From Sphingomonas paucimobilis NBRC 13935 (lineage in GTDB: Bacteria > Pseudomonadota > Alphaproteobacteria > Sphingomonadales > Sphingomonadaceae), in contig NZ_BBJS01000014.1 of assembly GCF_000739895.2 (NCBI RefSeq), positions 248,001 through 312,000 on the forward strand: a DNA stretch of 64,000 nt, given 5' to 3'. The first letter of the stretch is position 1. Each line of letters opens with the position of its first letter. Positions 1 through 9,716 of this stretch are shown piece by piece. The translations under genes were made by a program, and so were the position numbers. Under the pieces are notes generated by a model that saw nothing but the letters and a program-made list of their open reading frames with translations, had not been told where the DNA came from and searched no databases.

Positions 1-626
1 AGCCGCTCCAGATAGCCATCATCATCCACCCCGTCGGACAGACCCACATCCAGCGTCGAACGTGCCTTGCGCGCCGGGAAATTCTTCTCGGCATGAATGG
101 AATAGGTGACGATATCGGCCCGCCCCGCCGTCAGCGCGGCCGTGCCGTCACCCTGATGCACGTCGCAATCGACGATCGCGATCCGGCTTACGATGCCCTC
201 TTCGACCAGCCGTACGGCGGCGACCGCCAGATCGTTGAACACGCAATAGCCCGCACCCGTGTCGGCGAGCGCATGATGGCTGCCTCCTGCCGTATTGGCA
301 GCGAAGCCGTGTTCGAGCGCCAGCATGGCGGCGGTCCAGGTGCCCCCGGGCACTGCGCGTGCGCGATAGGCGACCTGCTCGGTCACCGGAAAGCCGATCC
401 GCCGCGTCTTCTCCGGCGGTACCCGCGCTTCCAGTACTTCGGCGACATAATCGGGGTCATGTACCGCCTCCAGCCAGGCCGGCGGGATCAGTTCGGGTTC
501 GGTCCAGACGATATCCTCGCCCCGTGCCCGCAGGAGATCGCGGATCGCGCCATTCTTGCCCCAGCGATAGGTGGAGCGGGCGGGTGCCTCGGTGACATAG
601 GCGGGGTGATGGACGATATGGATCAT
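1..626 (-). CDS. Histone deacetylase family protein (C-terminally truncated by window edge)
   Basis: Reading the minus strand from the ATG at 624-626 gives a protein starting MIHIVHHPAYVTEAP that runs off the window. It carries hallmarks of the class II HDAC / acetoin utilisation / acetylpolyamine amidohydrolase family: a GGSHHAL histidine pair, GYCVFNDLAVAA, and the zinc-binding DCDVHQGDGTA segment. The family hydrolyses amide-linked acetyl groups with an active-site zinc; the bacterial substrate is usually unknown (acetylpolyamines or acetyl-lysine). About 208 residues are visible, so roughly a third of a typical 300-residue protein is missing. The gene diverges from the next one with only 19 bp between start codons. 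Family assignment is firm, substrate unknown. Confidence 0.9.
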   Translation of the reverse strand, partial: MIHIVHHPAYVTEAPARSTYRWGKNGAIRDLLRARGEDIVWTEPELIPPAWLEAVHDPDYVAEVLEARVPPEKTRRIGFPVTEQVAYRARAVPGGTWTAAMLALEHGFAANTAGGSHHALADTGAGYCVFNDLAVAAVRLVEEGIVSRIAIVDCDVHQGDGTAALTAGRADIVTYSIHAEKNFPARKARSTLDVGLSDGVDDDGYLER

Positions 627-645
627 GACGCCTAGTTAGGAAGCC

Positions 646-1620
646 ATGATCCGCGATAGGAGGCCCCCGGGGCCGCTGCCCGAACTGCGCGCCGATGTCG
701 CGCGTTTTCTGGGCTACTACAACAATCTGCCCGATCCGCCGCATCAGGAGCTCGGTGCCGAGGCGGCCCGGCTGATGATGCGTCAGGCGCGCGACCTGAC
801 CGATCCGCCGGTGGGCGTTCTGGCGGTCGATCGGCGCTTCACCATCCCGGGTCTGGGCGGCCCCCTGCCCGTCCGGCTGTTCGACGCCGCGCCTGCCCGT
901 CCGCCTGGGCCGATAGTGCTGTTCTTCCACGGTGGCGGCTTCGTCATGGGTGATATCAACACCCACGCCCCGCTCGCCGCCGAGATCGCGCGGCAACTCG
1001 ATCTGCCCGTCCTGTCGGTCGGATATCGACTGGCGCCGGAACATCCCTGGCCCGCCGCTCCGCAAGATTGCGAGGCGGCGGCGCGCTGGCTTGCGGCGGA
1101 GGGGATGGCGACGGGCCTAGTCGTGATGGGTGACAGTGCAGGCGGTACGCTGGCCACCGTCACCGCGATGAGCCTCAGGGATCGACCCGCCGCCGCGCCG
1201 GTGATCGCGCAAGGCCTGCTCTATCCCGCCACCGATATGGGGCGCGCACATCCATCCTTGCGCGATTTCGCCGACGGCTATTTCCTGACCCGCGCGATGC
1301 TCGACTGGTTCGTCGCCTGCTACGCCGCCGACCTCGGCGACCTACGCGCCGCGCCTATGCGCGGTGATCTGGCCGCGATGCCCCCCGCCGTCATCGTCAC
1401 CGCCGAATGCGATCCGATCCGCGATCAGGGACGCGCCTATGCCGCCGCGCTCGCCCGTGCCGGCGTTCCCGTTCATTTCCGGGAGGCGCGGGGTACGATC
1501 CACGGCTTTGCCACCCTGCGCAAGGCAATCCCCTCCGGGGCGAAAGACTTGGCCGCATTCCTGCTTGCTTTGCGCGCGATGATCGCCGAGGCGGAATCCG
1601 CCCGAGCGAATGGACAATAG
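646..1620 (+). CDS. Alpha/beta hydrolase, hormone-sensitive-lipase (HSL) type esterase
   Basis: A 324-residue cytoplasmic-looking protein without signal peptide. The oxyanion-hole motif HGGGFVMGD, the nucleophile elbow GDSAGG (Ser164), an acidic residue in AECDPIRDQG and the histidine of IHGFATL form the expected catalytic triad of the HSL / family IV carboxylesterases, which cleave short-chain esters. The next gene (rppH) begins two bases after the stop, so the two are probably cotranscribed. The start at 646 leaves 19 bp to the divergent deacetylase gene; no better internal start is evident. The physiological ester is not predictable. Confidence 0.9.
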   Translation: MIRDRRPPGPLPELRADVARFLGYYNNLPDPPHQELGAEAARLMMRQARDLTDPPVGVLAVDRRFTIPGLGGPLPVRLFDAAPARPPGPIVLFFHGGGFVMGDINTHAPLAAEIARQLDLPVLSVGYRLAPEHPWPAAPQDCEAAARWLAAEGMATGLVVMGDSAGGTLATVTAMSLRDRPAAAPVIAQGLLYPATDMGRAHPSLRDFADGYFLTRAMLDWFVACYAADLGDLRAAPMRGDLAAMPPAVIVTAECDPIRDQGRAYAAALARAGVPVHFREARGTIHGFATLRKAIPSGAKDLAAFLLALRAMIAEAESARANGQ

Positions 1621-1622
1621 TC

Positions 1623-2138
1623 ATGACCGATCTTCCCTATCGCCCCTGTGCGGGCGTCATCCTGATGAACCGCGACGGCCGGGTTTTTGTCGGCCAGAGG
1701 ATCGATTCGACGCTGGAGGCCTGGCAATTGCCCCAGGGCGGCATCGACCCCGGCGAGGATGCCGAGACCGCTGCGGTGCGCGAATTGTTCGAGGAAACCG
1801 GCGTCACCGCCGACAAAATCGAGTTGATCGCCCGCGCGCCGCGCGAGCTGACCTATGACCTGCCCGAGGACATGATCGGCAAGGTGTGGAAGGGCAAGTG
1901 GCGCGGCCAGCGCCAGACATGGTTCCTCTATCGCTTCCTGGGCCAGGATGGCGACATCCGGATCGAGACCGAGCGTCCCGAATTCCGCGCCTGGCGCTGG
2001 ATCGAACCGGCGTCGCTGCCAGCGATGATCGTGCCGTTCAAAAAGGCGCTGTACGAGGAACTGCTGGTCGTCTTCGCGGACCATTTCGCCGCAGCGGGTG
2101 GCGATGCCGCCATTCCCGCCGGCGGGCAGAGCGCTTAA
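1623..2138 (+). CDS. rppH: RNA pyrophosphohydrolase (Nudix)
   Basis: A 171-residue Nudix hydrolase. The Nudix box spans residues about 38-60 (GGIDPGEDAE followed by RELFEETGV) and the N-terminal YRPCAGVILMN and C-terminal WIEPASLPAMIVPFKKALYEEL segments are typical of RppH. This enzyme removes pyrophosphate from the 5' triphosphate end of mRNAs, opening them to RNase E decay. The ATG at 1623 lies two bases after the esterase stop. The length matches alphaproteobacterial RppH (about 160-170 residues). A diadenosine-polyphosphate hydrolase is the main alternative but belongs to the same family. Confidence 0.92.
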   Translation: MTDLPYRPCAGVILMNRDGRVFVGQRIDSTLEAWQLPQGGIDPGEDAETAAVRELFEETGVTADKIELIARAPRELTYDLPEDMIGKVWKGKWRGQRQTWFLYRFLGQDGDIRIETERPEFRAWRWIEPASLPAMIVPFKKALYEELLVVFADHFAAAGGDAAIPAGGQSA

Positions 2139-2149
2139 GGCCTTTGCCC

Positions 2150-3061
2150 ATGACGACGCGTCTGTTGCTGCTCCCTCTGGCCTTCGGCCTGCTGGCCAAT
2201 GCGGACCCGAGCGACCCCGACCCCGCGCTGATCCCGCCCCAGATCCGCGCGATGCTAGAGGCGGCGATCGCCAGCGGGAACGAGACCGATATCACCACGG
2301 TCGTCAAATATGCGCGCAACGCGGTGCCCGAGGCCGCCGACGCGATCGACGCCATGGCCGATGTGTGGCGCGACGAGAAGAGCGCCAGCCGCAGTCGTAC
2401 CTTGCGCGAAGCGACCTTCTTCGACCTGTGGCATGGCCGGGTCGAGCTGGGCGGATTCGCGACGACGGGCAACAGCCAGAATATCGGCCTGACCGGCGTC
2501 GTCGACCTGACCCGCGAGGGGCTGCAATGGCGGCACAAGCTGCGCTTCCAGGGCGATTATCAGGAAAGCTTCAACGTCACGAGCCGCGAACATTATGTCG
2601 CGTCCTATGAACCCAACTTCAAGCTCAGTGCCAACAACTATGTGTACGGCGCGGCGCAATATGAAAGCGACCGGTTCCTCGGCTATTTCAACCGTTTCTC
2701 GGCTTCGGCCGGTGCGGGTTACAGCGCGATCCGTAAACCCCGAATGACGCTCGACGTCGAACTGGGTCCGGCGTTCCGGCACACCGAATTCACCGACGCC
2801 CGGATCGAAAGCGCGCTCGCCGCACGCGGCAATCTGAACTTCGTATGGAAGCTAACCCCGGCCATCTCGGTAAGCCAGAACGCCTCGGCCTATGTGCAGA
2901 AATTCAACAGCACGGTGAGCGCCAATTCCGCGCTCAACGCAAAGCTGTGGGGACCGCTGTCGGCGCAATTCTCCTACAATGTGCAGTATGAAAGCGAGCC
3001 CCCTGCCGGCCGCCAGACGACCGACACGATCAGCCGCGCCTCGCTCGTCTACAGTTTCTAA
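2150..3061 (+). CDS. DUF481 family outer-membrane protein
   Basis: A 303-residue protein with an N-terminal hydrophobic signal (MTTRLLLLPLAFGLLANA). A helical segment follows (residues about 25-85), then a long run of alternating amphipathic strands (WHGRVELGGFATTGNSQN, ending SRASLVYSF) as expected of a beta-barrel with a C-terminal Phe. This is the DUF481 / YdiY 'salt-induced outer membrane protein' pattern. It starts 11 bases after rppH and probably shares its transcript. No transport substrate is known for the family. Confidence 0.82.
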   Translation: MTTRLLLLPLAFGLLANADPSDPDPALIPPQIRAMLEAAIASGNETDITTVVKYARNAVPEAADAIDAMADVWRDEKSASRSRTLREATFFDLWHGRVELGGFATTGNSQNIGLTGVVDLTREGLQWRHKLRFQGDYQESFNVTSREHYVASYEPNFKLSANNYVYGAAQYESDRFLGYFNRFSASAGAGYSAIRKPRMTLDVELGPAFRHTEFTDARIESALAARGNLNFVWKLTPAISVSQNASAYVQKFNSTVSANSALNAKLWGPLSAQFSYNVQYESEPPAGRQTTDTISRASLVYSF

Positions 3062-3112
3062 TTTGCCCGCCGGGGTTCACCTGAACCCCTTCCATGGCCT
3101 AGGCTGGTGGCC

Positions 3113-4315
3113 ATGGAGAGAATGACGACGATCGAGCGCGACGTGGTGGCGTCCGCTTCCGCCTATCCGATGCTGCCGTTGGTCGAGGCGTGGGCCGCGA
3201 TCAACAGCGGCACCCGCAACCTGACCGGCCTTGCCATCATGGCGGACCGGCTGGCCGAGCAATTCGGGACTCTGCCGGGCACGTTGCGCTTCGTCGAGCC
3301 CGATCGGGTCGAGCGGGTTGGTGCCGATGGCCGGCTGGTCCAGATCGGCCATGGCCGCCACCTGCATCTGTCGGTACGCCCCGACGCGCCGGTGCAGATG
3401 CTGTTCACCGGCCATATGGATACGGTCTATCCGATCGATCACCCCTTTCAGGCGGTGACCCGGATCAATGCCGAACGGCTGGGCGGCCCCGGCGTTGCCG
3501 ACATGAAGGGCGGGCTGGCGCTGCTGTTCGCCGCACTCCAGGCGGTGGAGCGGAGCCCGCTCGCCGATCGGCTGGGCTATGACGTCATGATCAATTCGGA
3601 TGAGGAAACCGGCTCCGCCTCGTCGGCCTCGCTGATCGCACAATGCGCAGCGGGGAAAGTCGCCGCGCTCACCTATGAACCCGCCCTCCCCGACGGCACG
3701 CTGGCGGGTGCGCGCGGCGGCACGGGTAATTTCACCATCGTCGTGCGCGGGCGCAGCGCCCATGCGGGCCGCAATCCCGAGGAAGGCCGCAACGCCATCG
3801 TCGCGGCCGCGCGGATCACGCTGGAACTGGCCAAGCTCGGATCGGACGACATCACCGTCAACCCGGCGCGGATCGATGGAGGCGGCCCGAACAATGTCGT
3901 GCCGGACCTCGCGATGCTCCACGTCAATTTCCGCCCTCGCGCGCTGGCCGCGATCGAGCGGACCGGTCCGGCGATGAAAGCCATCGCGGAACGAATCGCC
4001 GCCGAGCATGATGTCGCGGTGGAGGTGCATGGCAGCTTCAACCGCCCTCCCAAACCGATCGACGACGGCGCGGCCCGGCTGTTCGAAACGGTCCGCGCGG
4101 CGGGGGCCGATCTGGGGCTGAGCATCGGCTGGCGCGCGACGGGCGGCGTGTGCGACGGCAACAACATCGCCGCCGCCGGCGTACCGGTGGTCGACACCAT
4201 GGGGGTGCGTGGCGGGGCGATCCATTCGGCGGACGAATATATGCTGATCGACAGCTTGCCCGAGCGGGCGGGGTTGTCGGCGCTGACCATCCTACGCATC
4301 ATCGGTGCCGCATGA
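3113..4315 (+). CDS. M20 family metallohydrolase in the arginine succinyltransferase cluster
   Basis: About 400 residues. Metal-ligand motifs of M20 peptidases are visible: TGHMDTVYPIDHP (first zinc His and the following Asp), GPGVADMKGGLALL (bridging Asp), NSDEETGS (catalytic Glu pair) and a C-terminal HSADEYM ligand His. The lid/dimerisation domain contains RGRSAHAGRNPEEGRNAI. Relatives remove acyl groups from amino acids (ArgE, DapE, carboxypeptidase G2). It overlaps astA by four bases (ATGA at 4312), so it is translationally coupled to arginine catabolism. A plausible job is the final deacylation of N-succinylglutamate, normally done by AstE, but that is inference. A GTG at 3107 in frame is an alternative start. 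Confidence 0.85.
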   Translation: MERMTTIERDVVASASAYPMLPLVEAWAAINSGTRNLTGLAIMADRLAEQFGTLPGTLRFVEPDRVERVGADGRLVQIGHGRHLHLSVRPDAPVQMLFTGHMDTVYPIDHPFQAVTRINAERLGGPGVADMKGGLALLFAALQAVERSPLADRLGYDVMINSDEETGSASSASLIAQCAAGKVAALTYEPALPDGTLAGARGGTGNFTIVVRGRSAHAGRNPEEGRNAIVAAARITLELAKLGSDDITVNPARIDGGGPNNVVPDLAMLHVNFRPRALAAIERTGPAMKAIAERIAAEHDVAVEVHGSFNRPPKPIDDGAARLFETVRAAGADLGLSIGWRATGGVCDGNNIAAAGVPVVDTMGVRGGAIHSADEYMLIDSLPERAGLSALTILRIIGAA

Positions 4316-5331
4316 ACAGTTTTTGCATCCGCCCCGCGGTCGATAGCGACCTTCGTCACCTGTATGAAATGGCCAAGCTAACCGGCGGCGGCTTCACCAA
4401 CCTGCCCCCCGACCGCCGCGCGCTGAACGCCAAATTGGCGCGCAGCCGCGAGGCCTTTGGCCGCGAGGCCGACGGCACGGTGCGCGACGAGCTTTTCGTC
4501 CTCGTGCTGGAAGACCGAACGACCGGCGACGTTCGCGGCACCTGTCAGATCTTCACCCATGTCGGACAGAAGCATCCCTTCTACAGCTATCGCATCGGCA
4601 CGCTGACCCAGCATAGCCGCGAACTTGACCGCACCTTCCGCGCCGAGATGCTGTCGCTGACCACCGATCTGGAGGGGGCCAGCGAGGTCGGCGGCCTGTT
4701 CCTCCATCCCGGTGAGCGCGCGGGCGGGCTGGGCCTGTTGCTGGCGCGCAGCCGCTATCTCTTCATGCGCGCCAACCGCCCCCGCTTTGCCGACCGGGTG
4801 CTCGCCGAGTTGCGCGGCGTGATCGACGAGGCCGGCGGCTCGCCCTTCTGGGACGGGCTGGCGGGCCGCTTCTTCGGGATGAATTTCCAGGAGGCGGACC
4901 AGTTCAATGCGATCCACGGCCATCAGTTCATCGCCGACCTGATGCCCAAACACCCCATCTATACCGCGATGCTGACCGAGACGGCGCGGGCCGCGATCGG
5001 CCTGCCCCATCCCTCGGGCCGCGCCGCGATGCGGATGCTGGAGAATGAGGGCTTCGCCTTCGAACATTATATCGACATTTTCGATGGCGGCCCGACCATG
5101 ACCGCGCGGACCGATCAGGTCCGCACCATCCGCGACTCCCGCGAGAGCAAGATCGTCGGGATCGATGGCGAGACGGGGCGCGAAGCCTTGGTGGCGGCAG
5201 GTCGGCTGGCCGACTTCCGTTGCGCGCTGGCGGAGATCCGCGACGGGGATGGTGGAATCATCCTGTCGGACGATACGGCACGTACGCTCGACCTGTCGGT
5301 TGGCGACACCGTGCTGCATATCGATCGGTGA
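4312..5331 (+). CDS. astA: Arginine N-succinyltransferase
   Basis: A 339-residue protein matching AstA throughout: N-terminal IRPAVDSDLRHLYEMAKLTGGGFTNLP, the acetyltransferase-fold core with SEVGGLFLHPGERAGGLG, and QEADQFNAIHGHQFIADLMPKHPIY. AstA transfers a succinyl group from succinyl-CoA to the alpha-amino group of arginine, the first step of the ammonia-producing AST pathway. It overlaps the upstream M20 hydrolase by four bases and is followed eight bases later by astB. Length is close to the family norm (about 340). I see no astC or astD in the window. Confidence 0.94.
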   Translation: MNSFCIRPAVDSDLRHLYEMAKLTGGGFTNLPPDRRALNAKLARSREAFGREADGTVRDELFVLVLEDRTTGDVRGTCQIFTHVGQKHPFYSYRIGTLTQHSRELDRTFRAEMLSLTTDLEGASEVGGLFLHPGERAGGLGLLLARSRYLFMRANRPRFADRVLAELRGVIDEAGGSPFWDGLAGRFFGMNFQEADQFNAIHGHQFIADLMPKHPIYTAMLTETARAAIGLPHPSGRAAMRMLENEGFAFEHYIDIFDGGPTMTARTDQVRTIRDSRESKIVGIDGETGREALVAAGRLADFRCALAEIRDGDGGIILSDDTARTLDLSVGDTVLHIDR

Positions 5332-5339
5332 GGGGGCCA

Positions 5340-6593
5340 ATGCTGAGAGAGATAAACTTCGACGGGATCATCGGACCCAGCCATAATTATGCGGGGCTGA
5401 GCTATGGCAATCTGGCCGCAACCCGTAATGCCGGCCATGTCTCGCATCCCCGCGCTGCCGCGCTTCAGGGTATCGCCAAGATGCGGGCGAACCTGGATCT
5501 GGGCTTGGTACAAGGGATTTTCCTGCCCCATCCGCGCCCCGATCACCCTTGGTTGGCAAGCCTGGCGACCGATTACGCGGCTGCCTCACCCGTGCTGAAG
5601 GCATGCGCCCTGTCCGCCTCGGCGATGTGGGCCGCCAATGCCGCGACCGTATCGCCCGCACCCGATAGCGGCGACGGGCGGTGCCATCTGACGGTCGCCA
5701 ATCTCGTCACCATGCCGCATCGCAGTCATGAATGGCCTGCGACCCTGGCGCAGTTGCGGCTGGCCTTTGCCGACCCGGCCTTCAGCGTCCATGCGCCGGT
5801 CCCCGCGCCCTTTGGCGACGAGGGTGCCGCCAACCACATGCGGCTCTGCACTGCGCATGATCGGCCGGGGGTCGAGGTCTTTGTCTATGGCGAAGGCGGC
5901 GGCCCTTTCCCAGCGCGCCAGCATCGCGAAGCCTGTGAGGCGGTGGCGCGCGCGCATCGCCTGTCGCCCGACCGCGTGCTCTTCGCCCGCCAGTCCGAGG
6001 CCGCGATCGCGGCCGGCGCTTTCCACAATGATGTGGTCGCGGTCGCCAATGAACGGGTGCTGTTCGCCCATGAACAAGCCTTTGCCGAGCCTGAGCCGCT
6101 CTTTGCCGACCTGCGCCGCCTCATGCCCGAGGTGGAAATCGTCGAGGTGCCCGCTGCGCAAGTCAGCCTGGCCGACGCCATTTCCTCCTATCTGTTCAAC
6201 GCCCAGCTCGTCACCCCGCCCGGCGGCGAACCGACCCTGATCCTGCCGCAGGAGGCGCGCGACACGCCCAGCGTCTGGCGCTGGTTGCAGGACCATGTCG
6301 CAGGCAACGGCCCGATCCGGCGACTGGAGGTGGTCGATGTTCGCGAATCGATGGCCAATGGCGGGGGCCCCGCCTGTCTGCGGCTGCGCGTCGTCGCCGA
6401 TCCCGCCACCATCGACCCGCGTTTCCTGGTCGATCATGCCAAGCTCGGCCGCATCGCCGCCATCGTCGAGCGGCATTGGCCCGAGGCGATCGACCCCGCC
6501 ATGATCGGCGACCCCGACCTGATCGCGAAAATCGAAGCGGCGCGACTGGCCCTGCTCGAAGCGCTCGACTGTCTCATATTGGCCCAGGGTTGA
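5340..6593 (+). CDS. astB: N-succinylarginine dihydrolase
   Basis: A 417-residue protein starting MLREINFDGIIGPSHNYAGLSYGN, the conserved AstB N-terminus. The catalytic set of the amidinotransferase-like fold is visible: FHNDVVAVAN (His) and ANGGGPACLRLRVV (nucleophilic Cys). It converts N2-succinylarginine to succinylornithine, CO2 and two ammonia. It is somewhat shorter than the E. coli enzyme (447 residues). The ATG at 5340 follows a GAGGGGG ribosome-binding site (5330-5336) just after astA, consistent with one operon of M20 hydrolase-astA-astB. Confidence 0.94.
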   Translation: MLREINFDGIIGPSHNYAGLSYGNLAATRNAGHVSHPRAAALQGIAKMRANLDLGLVQGIFLPHPRPDHPWLASLATDYAAASPVLKACALSASAMWAANAATVSPAPDSGDGRCHLTVANLVTMPHRSHEWPATLAQLRLAFADPAFSVHAPVPAPFGDEGAANHMRLCTAHDRPGVEVFVYGEGGGPFPARQHREACEAVARAHRLSPDRVLFARQSEAAIAAGAFHNDVVAVANERVLFAHEQAFAEPEPLFADLRRLMPEVEIVEVPAAQVSLADAISSYLFNAQLVTPPGGEPTLILPQEARDTPSVWRWLQDHVAGNGPIRRLEVVDVRESMANGGGPACLRLRVVADPATIDPRFLVDHAKLGRIAAIVERHWPEAIDPAMIGDPDLIAKIEAARLALLEALDCLILAQG

Positions 6594-6623
6594 GGCTTGG
6601 CGTGGCGGGCGTCATCTGGTCAG

Positions 6624-6854
6624 ATGGCGTCCGTCATGTGGTCCCGCCTGGTCGCCCTGTTCACCATCAAAACCAAGTTCGAGGCCTTTCTCGTGATCTA
6701 CGGGCTCGGTGTCGGCGCGGTGGAGCGTGGACAGCATTATCTCAGCCAATATCCCGGCTGGCCGGGCAAGCTGCTCTTCGCCGCCTGCCCGATCGCGGTG
6801 TTCATGGCGGGGGCAAAGATCCTCGACGCACTGGAGCGGGACTATCGCGATTGA
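6624..6854 (+). CDS. Small membrane protein of unknown function
   Basis: An open frame encoding 76 residues from the ATG at 6624 (MASVMWSRL; another ATG at 6636). Two hydrophobic stretches, [18 protein letters not shown] and [18 protein letters not shown], flank a short polar loop, suggesting a two-pass inner-membrane protein ending in the charged tail DALERDYRD. It sits between astB and cysD on the same strand. I do not recognise a named family; its codon use looks like that of its neighbours, so it is probably a real gene. No function is proposed. Confidence 0.6.
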   Translation: MASVMWSRLVALFTIKTKFEAFLVIYGLGVGAVERGQHYLSQYPGWPGKLLFAACPIAVFMAGAKILDALERDYRD

Positions 6855-6903
6855 CAGGATAAGTTGGTCGCGCGGTTCGCTGGCGACATTATCTGACAAT
6901 CCG

Positions 6904-7803
6904 ATGACTGGCCTTACCCACCTGCAACGGCTCGAAGCCGAAAGCATCCACATCCTGCGCGAAGTCGTTGCCGAGACCGAAAAGCCGGTGATGCTCTATT
7001 CGGTCGGCAAGGATTCGGCCGTGATGCTCCACCTTGCCAAGAAGGCGTTCTTCCCGGCACGCCCGCCCTTTCCGCTGCTGCATGTCGATACGACATGGAA
7101 GTTCCGCGCGATGTACGAGTTGCGCAAACGTGCGGCCGAAGAGGCGGGCATGGAGCTGATCGTCCATCGCAATCCGGAGGCCGAGGCGCTGGGGATCAAC
7201 CCCTTCGACCATGGTAGCCGCCACACCGACATGTGGAAGACCGAAGGGTTGAAGCAGGCGCTAACCGCCGGCGGGTTCGATGCCGCCTTCGGCGGTGCAC
7301 GGCGCGACGAGGAAAAGAGCCGCGCCAAGGAGCGCGTCTTCTCCTTCCGCTCCGCCGCGCATGGCTGGGACCCCAAGGCGCAGCGGCCCGAGCTGTGGAA
7401 CCTCTACAACAGTCGTATCCACAAGGGGGAGAGCATCCGCGTCTTCCCGCTGTCCAACTGGACCGAGCTCGATATCTGGCAATATATCCTGCAGGAAGGC
7501 ATCGAGATCGTGCCGCTCTATTTCGCCGCACCCCGCCCGACGGTGGAGCGCGACGGGATGCTGCTGATGGTCGATGACGACCGTTTCCGCCTGAAACCCG
7601 GAGAAGTGCCGGTCGAACGCTCGATCCGCTTCCGCACGCTCGGCTGCTACCCCCTGACCGGCGCGGTCGAGAGCGAAGCGGCGACCCTGTCCGAGGTCAT
7701 CCAGGAAATGCTGCTGACCACCACGTCGGAGCGACAGGGGCGTGCGATCGACCACGATCAGACGGCCAGCATGGAGAAGAAGAAGCGCGAGGGGTATTTC
7801 TGA
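6904..7803 (+). CDS. cysD: Sulfate adenylyltransferase subunit 2
   Basis: A 299-residue protein beginning [21 protein letters not shown], with the PP-loop [29 protein letters not shown] and [16 protein letters not shown], all diagnostic of CysD. With the GTPase CysN it forms adenosine 5'-phosphosulfate from ATP and sulfate. Length equals the E. coli enzyme (about 302). Its stop overlaps the start of the next gene (TGATG at 7801), indicating coupled translation with cysNC. Confidence 0.96.
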   Translation: MTGLTHLQRLEAESIHILREVVAETEKPVMLYSVGKDSAVMLHLAKKAFFPARPPFPLLHVDTTWKFRAMYELRKRAAEEAGMELIVHRNPEAEALGINPFDHGSRHTDMWKTEGLKQALTAGGFDAAFGGARRDEEKSRAKERVFSFRSAAHGWDPKAQRPELWNLYNSRIHKGESIRVFPLSNWTELDIWQYILQEGIEIVPLYFAAPRPTVERDGMLLMVDDDRFRLKPGEVPVERSIRFRTLGCYPLTGAVESEAATLSEVIQEMLLTTTSERQGRAIDHDQTASMEKKKREGYF

Positions 7804-9716
7804 TGACCGCCTATCAACCCGATGCGCTGATCGCCGCCGATATCGACGCCTATCTCGCCACCCATGCCGCCAAGTCGATGCTGCGCTTCATCACCTGCGG
7901 CTCGGTCGATGACGGCAAGTCGACGCTGATCGGGCGGCTGCTCTACGACTCGAAGACGATCTTCGAGGACCAATTGGCCTCGCTGGAGGCCGATAGCCGC
8001 CGCGTCGGCACGCAAGGGCAGAATATCGATTTCGCCCTGCTGGTCGACGGCCTTGCCGCCGAGCGTGAGCAGGGCATCACCATCGATGTCGCCTATCGCT
8101 TTTTCGCGACGGAGAAGCGCAAGTTCATTGTCGCCGATACGCCGGGCCACGAACAATATACCCGCAACATGGTGACCGGCGCCTCGACTGCCGACCTGGC
8201 CGTGATCCTGATCGACGCGCGCAAGGGCGTCCTGACCCAGACACGGCGGCACAGCTATCTGGCGCATCTGGTCGGCATCAAGGAGATCGTGCTGGCGGTC
8301 AACAAGATGGACCTAGTCGGCCATGACCAGTCCGTCTTCGACGCCATCGTCGCCGACTATACTGCTTTCTCCAAGAGCATCGGGATCGAGCGGTTCACGC
8401 CCATCCCGCTGTCGGGGCTGACCGGCGCGAACGTCGCCACGCCCTCCGAAGACATGCCCTGGTATGAGGGGCCCGCTCTGCTGCCGCATCTGGAAACGGT
8501 GGCGATCGATGCCGACCGCGCGGTCAACGCGTCGTTCCGGATGCCGGTGCAATGGGTCAACCGACCCGATCTCGACTTTCGCGGCTTTGCGGGCCTGATC
8601 GCCGGCGGCCGGGTGTCGGTGGGCGACCGGGTACGGATCGCGCCTTCGGGGCGGACGACCAGCATCGCGCGGATCGTCACCTATGATGGCGACCGCGAAG
8701 AGGCCATTGCGGGCGAGGCGGTGACCCTGGTGCTGGCGGAAGAAGTCGATTGCTCGCGCGGCGACGTGATCGCGGCTGCCGAGGACCCGCCAGAGGTCGC
8801 TGATCAGTTCGTCGCGACCATCGTCTGGATGGCCGACGCGCCGCTCGTGCCGGGACGCAGCTATTCGCTCAAGCTCGGCACACAGTTGGTGAGCGCGACC
8901 GTCCAGCCGCCGCGCCATGTCGTCGACGTGAACAGTCAGGAGCAGCGCCCCGCCGACACGCTGGCGCTCAACGACATCGGCCTGGCCGAAGTCTATGCCG
9001 ACCGCCCGATCGTCTTCGAGCCCTATGAGAAGGGCAGCGCACTGGGCGGCTTCATCCTGATCGACCGGGCGACCAACGCGACGGTCGCGGCTGGGATGAT
9101 CGACCACGCCCTTCGCCGCGCGCAGAATGTCCATTGGCAATCGACCATCGTCACCCGCGAGGCGCATGCCCGGCAGAAGGGGCAATTGCCCCGCGTGCTG
9201 TGGTTCACCGGCCTGTCGGGTTCGGGCAAGTCGACCATCGCCAATCTGGTCGAGCAGAAACTGCACAGCATGGGCCGCCACAGCTTCCTGCTGGACGGCG
9301 ACAATATCCGTCACGGCCTGAACCGCGATCTGGATTTTTCGGAAGCAGGCCGGGTCGAGAATATCCGCCGCGTCGGCGAAGTCGCCAAGCTGATGGCCGA
9401 TGCCGGCCTGATCGTGCTGACCGCCTTCATCTCGCCCTTCAAGGCCGAACGCGACATGGTGCGCGCGCTGCTGTCCGAAGGCGAGTTCGTTGAGATCTTC
9501 ATCGACACGCCGCTCGCGGTGGCGGAGGATCGTGACGTGAAGGGTCTCTATGCCAAGGCGCGCGCGGGCGAGATTGCCGAGTTCACCGGCATCTCCAGCC
9601 CCTATGAAGCGCCCGACCGGCCCGAGATCCGCATCGACACGACGAAGGAAACCGCGGAACAGGCCGCCTCGCGGATCGTCGAGCATGTGCTGGGCATCTG
9701 GAGTTACGATCTGTGA
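7803..9716 (+). CDS. cysNC: Bifunctional sulfate adenylyltransferase subunit 1 / adenylylsulfate kinase
   Basis: A 637-residue fusion. The N-terminal part is an EF-Tu-like GTPase (CysN) with the G1 motif GSVDDGKST at residues 33-41, [13 protein letters not shown] (G3) and NKMDL (G4), followed by beta-barrel domains. The C-terminal part is an APS kinase (CysC) with P-loop GLSGSGKST at residues 470-478 and [16 protein letters not shown]. The protein drives APS synthesis by GTP hydrolysis and then phosphorylates APS to PAPS. Such fusions are common in alphaproteobacteria (NodQ-like). It overlaps cysD by one base and cysQ by four. Confidence 0.96.
   Translation: MTAYQPDALIAADIDAYLATHAAKSMLRFITCGSVDDGKSTLIGRLLYDSKTIFEDQLASLEADSRRVGTQGQNIDFALLVDGLAAEREQGITIDVAYRFFATEKRKFIVADTPGHEQYTRNMVTGASTADLAVILIDARKGVLTQTRRHSYLAHLVGIKEIVLAVNKMDLVGHDQSVFDAIVADYTAFSKSIGIERFTPIPLSGLTGANVATPSEDMPWYEGPALLPHLETVAIDADRAVNASFRMPVQWVNRPDLDFRGFAGLIAGGRVSVGDRVRIAPSGRTTSIARIVTYDGDREEAIAGEAVTLVLAEEVDCSRGDVIAAAEDPPEVADQFVATIVWMADAPLVPGRSYSLKLGTQLVSATVQPPRHVVDVNSQEQRPADTLALNDIGLAEVYADRPIVFEPYEKGSALGGFILIDRATNATVAAGMIDHALRRAQNVHWQSTIVTREAHARQKGQLPRVLWFTGLSGSGKSTIANLVEQKLHSMGRHSFLLDGDNIRHGLNRDLDFSEAGRVENIRRVGEVAKLMADAGLIVLTAFISPFKAERDMVRALLSEGEFVEIFIDTPLAVAEDRDVKGLYAKARAGEIAEFTGISSPYEAPDRPEIRIDTTKETAEQAASRIVEHVLGIWSYDL

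Noticed and set aside
8313..9686. Minus-strand open frame of about 457 codons inside cysNC
   Set aside because: Antisense to a clearly conserved GTPase/APS kinase fusion.
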